Assembly (NCBI GenBank): GCA_020091685.1
Contig: CM034606.1
Coordinates: 23,514,695 to 23,578,694 of the forward strand
Direction of reading: 5' to 3'
Length of the DNA stretch: 64,000 nucleotides
Origin: Lutjanus erythropterus
Taxonomy: Eukaryota; Chordata; Actinopteri; Lutjaniformes; Lutjanidae
The position numbers and the translations under genes were made by a program. This document shows, one piece after another, positions 26,627-41,900 of the stretch. Below the pieces are notes generated by a model. The model had not been told where the DNA came from and did no database searches. It saw only the letters and a program-made list of their open reading frames with translations. Every line of letters starts with the position of its first letter. Position 1 is the first letter of the stretch.

Positions 26627-29600
26627 GGTATGGAACACCATCTCCATGTTGTATAAAAACTTACTGGAGGGATAACGGGAAAAACAGATATATCTTAAAA
26701 AAAGTGGGACAGAGATTTAGAACAGCTTAATTCAGGAGGAATGGACTCTAGTCTGTTTAAAAAATCCTAACTGCTTCTCATTTCACAAAGAATTAACGCC
26801 ATGAGAAGCTGCAAAGAATGAACGTATTGTTGTGTTTTCATTTTGATATTCCAATTTGACTGTTTCTACTCAGCATAAACAGTTCAGACCCTTAGGGTAA
26901 GTTAAAGAGGAAATATACTGATCTTGCGCTTAAGTTTGGATTCGACATAGAATGTAAAGCCAGTGTCAGATTTTTGCTTTACTGTAAATACTGCTTTTAT
27001 ATTTTCCTTTCTTTTCCTCCTTTCCTTACTTTTATTTCCTTCTTTTGTGATAATTGTTTAGGCACGACTAACCCAGGGTTTGGGCTGGGTTTTAGAGCCC
27101 TGCATAGGTCCACAATTTTCAGCCCGAGCCTGCCTGACTGACACCAATTTAAGCTCTCTCTGAGGGGGCGATCACATCGAGATGCACCAGCAAAACCACA
27201 TGGTACGGCGGCCTGGAGTGTATAATATTTATTATGTTCTATAACAGTTTAATACAGAGGCCTATGTGAGCTCTATGCATTAATGAACGCAATACAAAGG
27301 AGAGAAGTTATGCCCAAGCCCAGCCTTTTTTTGTTTTGTTTTGTTTTTAAAGGCCAGACCAGGCCCTAATGGACTCTGTGCACATCAGGTCCCAACACAC
27401 TCCCAGAGCAGGTTTTGGAAATGGGGAAGATATTTGCTTTTTGAAAAACATAAAAAATAATAAAGAAACAAAATTCTAGTCTACAGTCAAACTATCAGCC
27501 CTGTGATGCTGTTAATAAGAACTGCTGTGTTATCATTTCCTTAAAATGGGCTGTTTTTATCTACAGTAGCCCAGAATGGACAAGCTAAACACTGGTTCTA
27601 GATACGGCCTTTCTCATTTTTCACAAGCCTCTCAACTACTGTGGGTTTACCAAGAAGATAATATGTTTGCAATTTGTAAATTCACTAAATCTTACATATT
27701 GGTCCTTTGAGTCAAAATTATACCTAGAGTATGTGTGATGTAAATTTCGTCATGAGAGGTTGTACTGTGTGGCTCTGTGCAGACATCCATGTAACCCCAA
27801 TTTGCTGTGACAGGCATCAATCTACTGTGCATGTGTGGAATGTGTCCTCCAGGCTACAGAAAGGAGTGCAAACAAAACTAATTGGGGGTCCATGGTCTTC
27901 ACAGTTGTCCTTATACTCGTCCGTTCGGGACTATGATTGAACCATTTGGGAAGTGGTCATTAAATGTCTTCATCAAATACCAAATTTAATGGAAATCCAT
28001 GAAACAGTTGTGACAAAACAAATTCGAGGAAAAGTCAAGGGAGCACCAACGTCATTAGCATTTATTGTTGTAACCATGAATGTCTGTGCAAAATGTCATG
28101 ACAATCCATCGAATAGTTGTTGAGTCTGAACTAACACCCTGGAGATATGCTGGTTGTGTGGCTAAAAAATGGGAAAGATGGGAAAAAAGAGAGATTCTAA
28201 AAATATGGACAGCATGAAAGTGTCTTCATTTTATATGACTGGACGTATTTCTTACAATTTCAATTGTGATCAGACTTCTTAAACACTATTCAAATACATA
28301 TTTAAACACAAAATCTCTCCACTGGTGCCAGTAAATGGTGCATGTGTTGTCTGTGTAATTGGACTGAAGCAGGTCAGCCCCAACTGTTCAATAACAAAAG
28401 ATAAACACTGGCCCAATTATTTCTGGTTGTCAATAAATTCCAAGCATGCTTCTGTCTTGATCGATTAGAGAAACGCTCTCAGTGACTGACATGAATACAC
28501 GTGGGACAACTACAGGCGGGAGAGAAAATGCATTCTGCCAACACAGCATGTCCACGCTTCATGAATATAGTACACGGCATGGAGCCGTTCAAATGTGCCT
28601 GAATGTTAATGAGTTGATAACTGTCTGTTTTCACATGTGAGGATCGTGCTTCACCATGGCAACAAGCGTGACCAGGCAGGGGAGAATTTAATGGCAGGCA
28701 AGTCTATAATAACATTAAACTGATGCTGAAACATCTCTGAAAGTGAGCATTTGTTGTAACATTTTAATGTTTCTCTGTGGATAAAAAAAAAAAAAAACAG
28801 ATTTAATGAGGCACCAACCTGGGAAACCTTTCATCTCTTTGAGGCCAAATATTACAAAATCTACAAGCTAGAAAATACACAAGGCATGTGCTGTGCTGCT
28901 TTGAAGGTCATATCCAACATTTTTTATGTTTTTCCCGTGTTCACGCCCACGAGCAGATGCTGTCTAATGGGTTCAACATCAGTCGGTGAACATTACCTCC
29001 ATTCCGCTCTCCTTTCAACTTGTTGAATCACGATGGATAAACATAAATCCAATTCAGTTTCATCTGATTTAGTTAACAGCACAATAATAAAACATAAAAG
29101 CAAAGTGATTGAGAAAAACAGCTATTAATTTGGGTAAAGTGAAATAGAAAAAACATGAGGGCTTATAAAAATAAAATTGGATTAGGAATTATTATGGCTT
29201 ACAGCTAATGCCCTGCTCATTGTCTCAAGTTAACATTTCCTCTGGGATTTAGTTGCCCGGTGCAACGTTTAATGCATCACATAGATAATTTTGGAATGTT
29301 AAGAGACCTGGCTGGACATTTGAAGCTACCCTACGAGCACCAGTATGAACTTTGTGTATCTTTGGAACAAGCCTGCAGTGAATCAACTGTCTTATCATAT
29401 TTCAACAAATCTCAAGATGAAACCTGCACACTTGTGGTTGACAGTCTGGAACAAAAACTGATTAATTTTCATGGTTGCTGTTACACAGACGGCTAAACAT
29501 AGTTTATCACAAGCTGGCCGGGCTGTGTGTGTGCGTAGCCTTGTGTATGATTCATGGGCTACTGCTGGGTGCAGATAAACCATTAAGTCCTGGTTGCAGA

Positions 29601-32600
29601 AACAGAGGCTGCTCATGTGAACAGACATCTGTATGCCTCTGGCTCCGACCAATAACACTATCCATGTTCCCTGTGAAGAGCATGATGGATTAGGGACAGA
29701 ACACAGAACGTGGCTGTGTGCATGTCTGACCGCTGGGCATGTTTTTTTTTTGTGGTGAGGAGTTACAGAAGGTGGAGATTTGGCTGTGTGTTTACTGCAT
29801 GTATGTATGTAGTATTTCAGTTAGGATCGTGTGATATGGATTCTTTATCATGATATATAGAATTTTTGAGCTAATTATGAAATTGAGAAATCACAGTACT
29901 CCATCACACTGATGATTATGTAAAAGCCAATACTGCCTTAAATGTGTCCTGCTCATTGATTTGCACCTACACTGATCTCATTCACCCTGAGATTTTAAAG
30001 GGAGAGTCACCATGGTATGCACAGCACAGTGTGGCAAAATCTTAAGCTAGTTGGAATCTTTATGTTGTCTTATTGCCCACCTCTAATGTAAGTGTTAGGG
30101 CCAGACTGAAATATTGGTCAACCAGTTTTATCTGTACCAATATTGATCTATCACAGCTATATTGGTGTGTTATGGTAATGGCATATATGTTGTCCGATAT
30201 GCACCTATATGAAAACTTGTTGTTTTGACAGATTGTTTTTATCTGGGGGCTTTATATGCAGCATTGTGTACATATTTGATCCTTTTTCTTAATTCAGGTG
30301 TATGAGGTCAGGAGATCAAGCAAGATTGCGATTATCTCTTTACATGGTTTCAAGCAACAGAACTAAGATCTGTAACCAGTGTGTAGGATTTAGTGACATC
30401 TATAGTGGTGAGCTTGCAGAATGCAAACATCTCACTTCACCCTCCCCATCCAAGCATGCAGGAGAACCTATCTAGAGCCAGTGTTTGGACTGTCTATTCA
30501 GGGCGACAGTAGAAACATGGTGGTGCAACATGGCAGCCTTCATGGAAGATACAAACGGATCATTCTAAGGTAAAGAAACCCCGACAATTCTCATTTTCAG
30601 GTGAATATACATGAATGAAATCATACTTATGAATATTCCATTTCTTGCATATTCTGCTAATAAATCCATGTAAATCTTAAAACTGAACTTTTAACAACTG
30701 CGATAGTTAAGACTTTCAGCCATACTACTGGAATAAGTGTGTGCATGGACGGTGGAGACAATTATGCCGCTGGAATGGTTTGAAAACTTTCTACAGACAT
30801 TATCACACTTTTATTTTTCTCCTTAAATTGGAGTGCTATCCACCGAATCTGAAACAAAGCTGACTGTAGGCTGTCATTTGCAAAGAGGAAGCTACAGACT
30901 TTTCACAATTTCCTTTCAAGGCAACAGGGGATGAGTTTTTGAGACTTATGAAAACAGACTTGCGAATATTATATTGCATTTCTGCAATGTTCTGCCAGTA
31001 AATCCCTGTAAATCTTACACATTGGGCCATTAACTTTGTTAGCTACAAAATTACCTAATGCCACACTTCTAGAATATACTAAGTGTGTGTATGGTCAGCG
31101 GAGAAGTCGGTTGTGCTGCTGTAATGGTTTGAAAAGTTTCTGCTGACATTTTGATACCTTTATTTTTCACCTTAAACCTGAGTCACCTTTGGTAACTAAA
31201 GTATTGGGTTTGTTGTGACTCAAAGGTGACTACAGCCGCCATCCTCTGTGAAGAAGCAAGCTACACATTTTTCAGAGATGCCCTTCAAGCCCACAGGAGA
31301 AGCATGTTTGACTTAACACCATTAGTATACCTTTACATTTGCTCTCAAGAGGATCATTCAAGTTTAATTTAATGTGATGATAAAAAGGTTCAAATTACGT
31401 GTGAGGTTCAAGTGATTTATGCTTTCTTTAACACTTGATGTAGTAAATTGCTTGATAAAATATGCATTAAACTACCAAAGAGTGATTTGTCTTCGTAGCC
31501 ATAAAGTAAAGATGTTAAAAATCACCTCAGAGTCTTAAGGTCAAACATTTGCTTTATTTTTTTAATGCATTAGGTGTACGGAAGATCCTGAGAGTGATTC
31601 AGTTTTTAAGAGCCAAAATTAACAACATAATCAAAACGGAAAAGATGATAAAAGCACATAATAACATGAATTTTTCTGAAGCCGAAGCCTTGGTCTATCA
31701 AAGACAAATCAAAGAAATAAATACCAGGATACATTAGAGAAAATAAATGAATTACTTCTCCTTTATGTCTGCATGGCAGTGGATATGTACTGCTTTATTG
31801 GTGGTAATATGTTTGCAAATCATATTTCCCCTGTGGTACGAGCTGAATTGAAGTAAGCCTCGATTATTGTTTTTTTTTTTTTTTTTTTTAACTCTCTTGG
31901 AAATAATTTCACTAAATGGTAGTCATTAGATGGGTGCCGCTGGGAATATACTGCAGGGGATACAGATCCCAATATAGCTTTAAATGTTGGTAGATGGACC
32001 CACACACACATTTTGAGCCATAACAGATAGATTGAGATATAGCATTTATTCTGACACTGATATAAAGACACTTAGAGAATGTATTCAGAGGAATGACACT
32101 AACTGCTCAAGGAAAGCTCTAAGCAACAAAAGGTTACTAGATGAACAGTAAAGAGAAAGAACACTTAATATTAACAATGCATTAAAGCAATATTTTTAAA
32201 CCCAGGCTGAATCAAAATGATATACGGTTCTGTAAGAAACTTGCTAGAATAAATTGCCCTATTTGCAGTTTCAGCCTTTGGTTATTGGGAGGTATTCCAT
32301 CAAGGTGGATAAAAGAAATTTCTGTCTTTCTTTGATAGATCTCGATAATTTAAGCGACAGATCAGTTCCATTACTGTGGCCGCCCCTGCTCAGTAACCGT
32401 GGCAACCTATGTCATTGAACCAGCATGCTCTGTAGCAGGCTAACTGTCAAACTTAATTTAGCTGCGTGTAAAAGAATTTCCAGCGGGCGCAAACAGTACC
32501 TCACAGACTTTGAGGCGTGTTCCCCATAAGTCCGAGGGCTGATGCTGTCCTATTGTGAAATTGTCAAATCCACGAAGGCTCTGTCACAGACTTTTTGAGC

Positions 32601-32929
32601 CCTTTATGAAAACTTTCCCTAAGTCTGAATTTCTGTCCTAAGGAAATTTCCCATGGTTAATGCCTTTAATAGGACACCTGCACTACGGCTGTGGCGAGTG
32701 GAGATAATCAGCATCTCTGCCAGTGTTTTCCAATAGCAGTTCCAAAGCAAGCACAAATGGGCACAAATTATAAATTGACTGTGGGCATTTTGTGTTGTAA
32801 TTCAGTCCTCTGATTCCTAACCTACCCTGGAACACCTTTGTTTGATTCTTTTTGGGAGATTATTTATTTCTTGGATTCATTTCTTTCTGAAGGAACATTT
32901 AATGCATGCTGCTGTTTTATCATTAGACC

Positions 32930-32981
<52 letters not shown>

Positions 32982-35900
32982 ACATGAACACAGTTTTAAG
33001 ACTGAACATCGGTTTTTATTGCATGATTTTTGGGATTGATTTTACTGTTCAGTCTGTGACTCATTGTTTGCGAAGTAATCTTCTAGAGAAGCATTTTATT
33101 ATTGTTCCTGCTGGTGAACAGTCGTAGAAATAAATTGTAAAAAGTCATCCAGGTGTCCTGCTGTCTGCCTCTCTGGCTGAGGTACAGTTTTCTGAAGGGG
33201 CTTGCCCCTGTCATAGTAGCAACATAACCACTTACTTACTCATGTCCTGCAGCAAGCTGTATGTTTATACAGAATTTCAAGAATGGAGACATTTATTAAC
33301 AAATACCACTTGTATAACGTTATTTGTGCATTAAATCATTCTGCAATATTCTGTCAAGCCATCTCCCTGGCTTTGTTTGTGGCTGTATTGCCCTTTTTGA
33401 TCATGCTTTATATTCCTCATATACACTAATTCAATCAGCTGAGAAGAAAAACTCTCTTGTTTTTCCCTTAATTTTGTGACAATATCCTCTTTTCAACAGC
33501 TGACTGTTCTGGGGTGTTTACGTACTCTGTGTGCAAGAACAATGCAAGCTTGTTCAAAACTGATTTGAATTAATGTCGATGGACACGTTGAATTGTGTTA
33601 GTGGAATGCCTTGAACCTTGACAAAGTTCATTCAAACCTGGTTTTTTCGCTTCATTTTACAGTTATCATTAATTTCATTATCAGCCAACATTGCCAGCCC
33701 AAAGACTGACAAAACCAAAACAATGCTGATTTATATAAAATTTGGAACAGCTGAGTAGAGGAGCTAATTCAAGCTACCTGTATGCTACCTGCAGCCAAAC
33801 TATACTGGTGAAGAAAGTCAAACATTTAAGCCAAAAAGAGAATTTTTAAAAACCAAAACAGGCTATAAGGCCAGGGAATATTGGAGTTATAGCCCTTATT
33901 GAGCTTTTTTCCCTATTGCTGCTTCCCTTTTATGTTTAAACATGCAGTAGTTGAGAAGAAGAGTGAAAACTCCACAGCAGCTCTCTGCTGAGAGTTTGGT
34001 GGTTATTTATTGCAGATACAGAATATAACCACCATAAAGCCATCTGCAAATAAAGGTTTATTTCTCTTGTTCACTCTGCAGGTCAGCTGTGCTCTCAGAT
34101 CATTCACTCTCTCTTCATCTCAGTCTTTTTTAAACTAGTCCAGAGGACGACAAAATGGCTTCATTTCAAGCAGCAATAAATGTCCACCCCTCGTTCCAGT
34201 ACTGATTCTAGTGGCACCCAGTAAATTTTCATGCTTTTTGAATGAAGTGCTACACTTCACAAGTTAAACAGGAGCTGCATCTGGGTTTGATCAATCAGAA
34301 AACACCTCTGATCTAATAGTTCCTGAACCACAACAGTACAACCCCGTAGCAGGGACTTTTACCCAGTAATAAATTTAGTTCTTAGCTCCTCCGACTGAAT
34401 CACAGGTTTAATTTCTGGGTTCCTTTACTGACTAACTTAACACCGAGCTGAAAAACAGGGCTTTGTTACCCTTTTTTGCCTGTTTCACCTCTGACCACAC
34501 CAAGCATCAGGAAAGTCTGTAACCACACCTTATGTCAGCGAGTCCTGAGGTGCTTTATGTTATGCTAATCTGTCTCCTCATTTTTTGGAGTATCAGTATC
34601 ATTAGCCTACTGCTGTTGATTAGTGTTATTTGTTGTGATTAATTAGGCTATTTAATTACTTGCATTATTGTTATCTGTACAGTCATACACCACATCACTG
34701 CTTAAGAATATGTGTATGTTGATGTATTGTAAAAAAAACCCAAAAAACTGCTGCTTTATGTGATGCCACAACACTTTGCAATTGAATTATCCTGTATATT
34801 CTAAAGCGCTATGACAGCACATTATACTGTATTGGATCTAACTGTCTAAATTTGTTTTTTTATTATTTGTACATCCCTATACACAACATTAAAAAGTAAG
34901 CATGTCAGCAGCTATTCAAACTGCTGTGCTTGCATGTAAAGTCCATTAAAAAAAGTGTGAGACGGTGATTCCGCAGTTATAAGCCCTGAATCATTACTGT
35001 AAAAGGTGCCTCGTTTTCAATCTGTCTACCTGTTTGCCATTATTCATAACATGGTGTCAATTTGCAGTCTAATAATGTTAATGATGCTTTCAATGCAGGA
35101 TGACAATTGCCAAATCTGTCCAATCAACGTTGCACCACTTGATAAAAGACTTCCATGTGGGAAAGGAAAGACGGAATAAAAGCACATTATTAAATATTTG
35201 GGGAGAATTAGAGGGGAGTCCTAAAGCACCATGTTGAGTGACTGGTAATGTCTTCTCGCAGTCTGAAATCCAGCTTGATTCAACGCACACATGCAGAGAG
35301 AGATTCATGATTTATCCATCGTCAAACAGCACGTCCACATCTGAGCTGGCCACTTCATTAAACACTTGTAACTTTTATCATTGCAAAACTGTGTTGTCAT
35401 AGAAACTTATAGAAACTCTCAGTGGGTGATAAAAATGACAATTGCCTTAAACACTTAGTTTTAAATGAGTTTGCTGAGGTTTTTTTTTTTTTGTCAGAAA
35501 GAGAGAAAGAGAGCATTTAGGGTCATGCACGCCAGCTCAGTGATATCGTGGACAAGCATTATGGTAGGTGGAACATATCAATATTTTTGCACACCAGTGG
35601 TGTTGAGTGAGGCTAATCAGGTGTCACTATTGAGCGACATCTGGCATTACACCTAACACTAAAAAAACAGATAAGTTCAAGTTTCATGTAGAGGCAAGTG
35701 TGGCGCTGTTATATCAATTGTGGCATATCAGTGCAGGTTTTAGTGAAGCTGATGCCGGCAGATCACTGGCAAATTATTACAAACAGGCTAAAACCACAGC
35801 AGTGTATATGCAGTCTAACTGTTTAGCTTAGCCTGTCACGCAAAAACATATCAGTCGTCTGCCATTATTGGTTCTTTTAATGTTTTGATGTAACTTATTA

Positions 35901-38900
35901 TCCTGCTGCAGCTCTCAGCCTCCCTGCTCTCTGTGTCGGAGCAGCTCCTTCTCATGTACATATAAAGAAATATTTGTATCTGCTCTGTGCACAGCCTGTC
36001 ACTAAGTTTTACACAAGCACAGTGCGCAAGCCCAACTGTGCAATGCTTTTTTTCAAAGAAAAGCGGCTGAGCTCTCACATTTTCCAGATGATTAGCTGGC
36101 GCAGGCTGATGACGTCAAATCCCGGGACAGCTTTACCCATAAATGAAACACACATCACTTACACCTTACCTTACACACATGTGCATGACACCTGTGTAAC
36201 CACTGTCCATAGGTGTAATGCGAGGGGTTGGTCAGATTGGAGAGATCTTGTCAGGCGCCAGTGAGGCATCTGAGGTACTGGTGTGCATGAATATTGACAT
36301 GCTCCTAATAAAACACACATTTGCATTTATATGGTACTAGTGATAATTGGGGTTGGCTGAAAGGGTTGGCTGAAGTGGAACAAAAATAAGAAGAGAAGGT
36401 ATAATTATTCATTATTATTGTCTCAGCCAAAAATACTATAGCAACAGTGTATCAAGATGAAGAAAGTGGTAACACCTTGCGCTGGCTGCATTAGTCATTG
36501 CATTCGTAAGAAAATTTAACTCCTTTCTTGTTTCAGGTTTGCCTTAATTTATTTCAGTGTAGAGAGCAGAGAACACAGAAAGAAGAAAAAGAGAAAAGTC
36601 TAAACATATGTCAGTATAATACACAGATAAAACTAATAAAAAGAACACAGGACTGTGTTTGGATAAAACCTTTTTGTATTCATGTTAAGTGACAAGTTGG
36701 GGGTCTGGACAAGTGTACCAGTATACCTGCCAGTATGAGTCGTCTCTGGTATTGACCAATGCTGCCTAGATTCAGCTTGACAACACAGCAGATTTCCTGA
36801 GCTGTGACTCGCATACACACTGAGAAACAGATGTGTAAACACTCACACACACACACACACACACAAGCTGGCAGATAAATAGAAAATTTAGTCAGAGACA
36901 AACAGCTTGGCTGAGTGTGTTTCACGCTGTCAGACAGGGACGGATGGATGGACACTATTGTGACTGATGTGCTGCTGCACAAGCTAAGAGTCGACTCTCA
37001 GGAGGTCAAAATGATGCATTCACACTCTCACACTCTCCATTGCAATACTGTCATGAAGGATTACACGTTGAATCATGCTTGCAGTCTGAATAAACACAGT
37101 CACATGAACCAGAACTTAGCATATTTCTTACATTTAATAATTACTATTTCACTGAGCAGTTAGGTTTATATCGATTGCAGAGCTTCAGTATGATTTTAGA
37201 AGGACCAAAATACCAGACAGTGTTCGTTTCTGTAGCATAAAAAAAACAACAGTTGCAGTCTATAAGCTTGCAGTAAGTGTGGTAGGGAGCTGTCACCAGT
37301 AACTGCTTACCACTGCATCCAATTTAGCTAATCTGATAAGAGTTTGCACAGCTTTCTTTTTGTCTCAGTGTGTCACAATGCTGCATAGCCCACTTTCAGC
37401 ACTTAATGTTTAATCGGTGCTTTAAATCCATGCAACAAAATGAACGAACTCAGTTAAGGTAGCACGCTTCAGTCTCTGACAGCTGTGGTGTTTGGCTACA
37501 CACTTGCAGTATAGGCTGCAGAAAGCCTCTGTAGGATTGTATTGCTGCGGCACTAGTTATTCAGGCTGGCCCGGTGCCTGTGGCGAGGTGGAGGTTGGAT
37601 CTGAGGGGGAGAGAATGAGCCTCAAGACCAGATGAACCATCATGACAGAATGAAGAAGCTGTTACTGATTCCATACAGAGTCCTGATATCTGACCCAAGC
37701 ACAACAGGTACCGAGAAACTGGGGCTGTAATGGCAACCCTCTCTATTTCAGTTTATTTTGTAATCATGCAACAGAACTTATTTTGTAAAAGTCTGTAGCC
37801 TGCCTTGCTGTCATTCTGTGTTACTCTGTGTATCATGACTCAGCTACTCAAACATGATATTTGAGTTAGGGGCTTCTCAAACGATGATTTTAATCATTGA
37901 CATTTATAGAATCAGGCAATCCCTTGTGTGTGTGTGTGTGTGTGTGTACGTGTGTGTGTGTACATGTCTTGTCCGCTGCTAATCTCACATACTACTGGAC
38001 CCATCAGCAAAATATTTTGCACCCATTCATGACTGTATGTTAAAGGACCTCTGTGACTAGCAAGTTTTGAAAAACCCTAGAAAAAAAAACTTTTTTTTTC
38101 TTCTTTTTTTTTACAGCTTCGGGTCAGGTTTCGAGTCATCCAATTCTTGTGAACATGAATATAACTACATGTAACTAGTTACATGTGATGAAAATACTAA
38201 TTAAATGTAACTGAAAGGCCCCGAGGGAAAGAGACGGACTGCAGCCAATGCCTTTCACTACTCTCGCGTCAGGTTCAGTCAGGTCGGGTCTTAAAATCTC
38301 ACAAACTGAACAGGTTCTGGAAACAGTTCTAGGTCAGTGCTGAATACACACGGGCTTTCTTTATTTTTCCTGACATAACAAGTTGTACCTTTCAATGTAC
38401 AAATGGAGGATGCACAAGACTTGCAAGGAAGCTACGGCATTGCCACCTTTTGTCCCTCAAAATACACAAATTTGCCCTTTCTATTATACATCCTGACACA
38501 TAAACTCTTACCACAGAAAACACACATCAATATGTTGTAGACTGACACTCACTGGCAGATCCAACATGTGCTCACTGAGGGAAACATTTAATAAAAACGT
38601 CCATCAGCAGTGAGAGGTGACATATTGGAACACCCCTGATCGGTCTGACTGGAATTGATGCAAGGAAGGAGATCAATATCCATGGACACACAAAGACAGA
38701 CTCAAGTGGAGTGGAAACTCGGTGTACAATTGATCACTGCTGAAGGTGTAACACAACACTCTCTTATCACTAGCACACAGATGAATGACAAAAGTCATGG
38801 AAAGTGACTGATAATTGATACAAATTATCCACCAGACACCTCAGATGCACTGACACATTTATCTGTTTTTGTAGTCGCTTCATGGCCTTTTTATGGTCTA

Positions 38901-41900
38901 ATTAAAGGAAAATCCACACATGGATATTTGTGCTCAAAGCAATCATCTCCCTGTGATCTTAAATGCAGCCTTCGGTCCATGTGTTGTGGTACGATGTGTT
39001 GTAATTTATGGTTTTTGTAGCACACATTTTTTACCACGACCTTGAGTGAAGCAGTATGATTGATTGCTTGTTTGAAGCAAGACTCATGGCCCTTATGCTG
39101 GATTGACATATTGTAGTGAAATGAATATAAACCAGTGACTAAACCTGTTCCCTGCGGTTATTCAGGTTGGCTGACCAGTGCAGCATGCAGTTCCAGCGCC
39201 ATTCTTTTGTTTGTTTTTGTACATTACTTCATTTATGATGAAAGAAGTAACACGACATGAAACATTATATCACCTCACTGCTCAGCTAGTCATAGTTACA
39301 CAATGTTCCCAATGAATTCCTGCAGTTTGACCATTTCTTTTTCATGCCTAGTATTTATTGTTACCATCAGGGTCTGTCTATCAAATAACAGAGCAAAACT
39401 GGTCGTCTTCCATGCAACAGAGTTGATGTGGCTTGCAATACAGTATAAACTCCACAAAAAGCGACATGAAAAGACAGTTACCAGCATCCAGCCTACTGCT
39501 CTCACTAAAACATTAGTCCAGTATTGCCCCAACCTGTGGTATTAGCAACATTAGCCACTTAAGATGCTAATGCTCAGTTCAACAGATTAACCTATGACAT
39601 AAATAGTAAATTAACATAAACATGGCAAATTTCAAAGTTTGACCAACAACCAGAATCAATCCACTTTTGAGCTCGAAGCCTTACTGGATCGTACTGTTTG
39701 TCAAATTCTTTTAAGCATTTATCCATTCATTTCACACAAACTTAAGTGTAAAACAAGACAGGAAACATGAACACAGTGGTTTTCGCAGTTGTTTGCCATT
39801 GTCTATGGTAGGCTTGTCAATAGCACAATATTTCAAAATGGTGGTCTATCAAAACATCTGAAGAAAACAGGCAGTAGTGATGTGAAATGTGCGTAATTTG
39901 TGTTTACAGGCTAAAACATCCAGTTAGTGTTACATCTCAGTCTCCCAGTGTTTCCAGTTGTCTGGTAGTATTTCCTGTTATTTTGGTATAATAGCCTTTG
40001 TCTCTGGTTTCAGATACTTCACTTCCTGCCCCTGTGTGTTTCCCCGCCTGCATGATTACCTACCCCGCCTTAATTAGTTTTACCTGTCCCTCATTACCCC
40101 TTCTCCCTTGTCTTTGTGGTGCCTTTTGTCTGTTGCCAGTTTGTCTAGCTTCCTTAGTTAAATGCTCTAGCCTTAATTTCTTGTGTTTTCCTTGTGGTAT
40201 TAGACCGTGATTTTGTGAAATGACTCAGCCTTTGTCTTGGTTCTTTGGAAACCTTTGCTTTTATGAACCGACCATCTGTTTACCGACGTTTTCTGCCAGT
40301 AAAGATTTTTTATTCAGTCTTCCCTGAGTCTGAGACTGTGATTCAGTCCTTTGTCTGTTGGCTCCAGTGCGATAGTTGGGATAGCTGAAACTGTAAATTA
40401 CGCCATGCTCTGAGGTGTTGATGTTTTACTAATTGTTTAGGGAAAAAAAACTGCTCAACCTGTAAATGAATGTTTCAGGCTCCAATTTTCCATCTCAAAG
40501 TGAAACCCGCAACAAACCTGGCCTAGTTAAGAGACGCCCGAATTTAGTTTGCAAAACACTTTAAACATCCTCTAAATGGGATTACCTGGATCACAATGAC
40601 ACAAACTGCACGCACCGCATGTACTCAGCCACTGCATTGTGTTCTACTCATGGGTTTGACAAAAACTGCCCACTTCATTGTGATTCGCTCCTCTAATGGT
40701 TTTTCATCTCCAGAAATATGGCAAAAAGAAATAGGGAACCAATTTAGGACAAACCCAGATCGTCAGTGATGATGGCCATGGAAACAGGGACCTCAAGAAG
40801 AGTTTATCAGCTTGTTGCTTAGGAACACTGAAGACCTCCTACAAAGGGTCTCTATGTGCCCTTGGCCTCTGCCTTAAATCCATTTTTGATAAATGCAACT
40901 GATGTACACAGCAGTGTGACAGTTTTGGTAGAAAACTGCAGCGTGTTTTACTCTAATTGAGGTCATGAGTCGACCTTGCTGGTTTGTTTGTTTGCTCGTC
41001 CTTGACAATTTGCAACAGTAAACTATTCATGTGCAAAAATTGCTTATTTGAAAAGATAAAAAAAAAAAGACCCTCGGAAAGCTTCATACAATTACAAACA
41101 GGGGGGTGTAACAGAATCATCAAACTGATTTGAGATCTGCAATACCCTCTGGTGCTTTGAAATGCCAGCCTTGATGAGGAAAGACATGTTTAACAGTACC
41201 TGTCATAAAACATAAAGAGAGGAATCAGGGTAACTGAGTGAGTCACTATGTAATTGACAGATGGACAAAAGAGCTGAGAGCTACCATCAATCATCAAGTG
41301 GAGAAAGAGACAAAATCTGTCTTTTTCGTCCCCTCCTCTTTGGCTAATCATCATTCTCAGTGCATGACTGTGACTATCACTATATTCGTAGAAAAAAAAC
41401 ACTTTTATTTCCCCTGTGATCTCCTCGGTCTTCACAGTCAAGGTCCGTCAAATTGTGAAGGTTTTATGCAGGCGCTCATGAGTGACTGTCCTTCTCATTC
41501 TTTGTCTTTTTTTTCTTTTTGTCTGTTGTCCTTTTGCTGAGCTCGACAGAGCACCTCCTGTTGAATCCAGATTGACAGCGCTCTAATTCTCTAGAAGTGT
41601 CCAGTGATGTTAAGAAGCTCATTACTCACACACACACGCACAGAGGAAGGACATCCTAATTAGCTCTCTGCAGCCTCTACTCATAATTGTCTCCTTAACA
41701 AGAAATTAGACTTTGTATCACCCAGGGCCACGTTTCCTAGGGCCTCCTTAGCTTTACATGCATCGTAAGTTGTACCTTAAGGTCTCCCTTAAGCTTACGG
41801 GCTGTTTTCCAGAGTCTCCTTAGCTAAGGTGTACCTTCTGAAAGCTTAGAGGGGCGGTCTGAACCACTCATACGCTGTCCCTCAGTGATGCGCTCCATTC

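Larger units (their letters stand above)
31321..39935. other. oprm1 intron 1 (central), gene-free
   Basis: Microsatellites: T run 31870-31889, TG repeat 32931-32980, CA repeat 36843-36865 and TG repeat 37925-37963. 38115-38300 contains TCGGGTCAGG/CAGGTCGGGTC scraps of a possible transposon. No gene, RNA or long conserved frame is supported. Confidence 0.6.
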
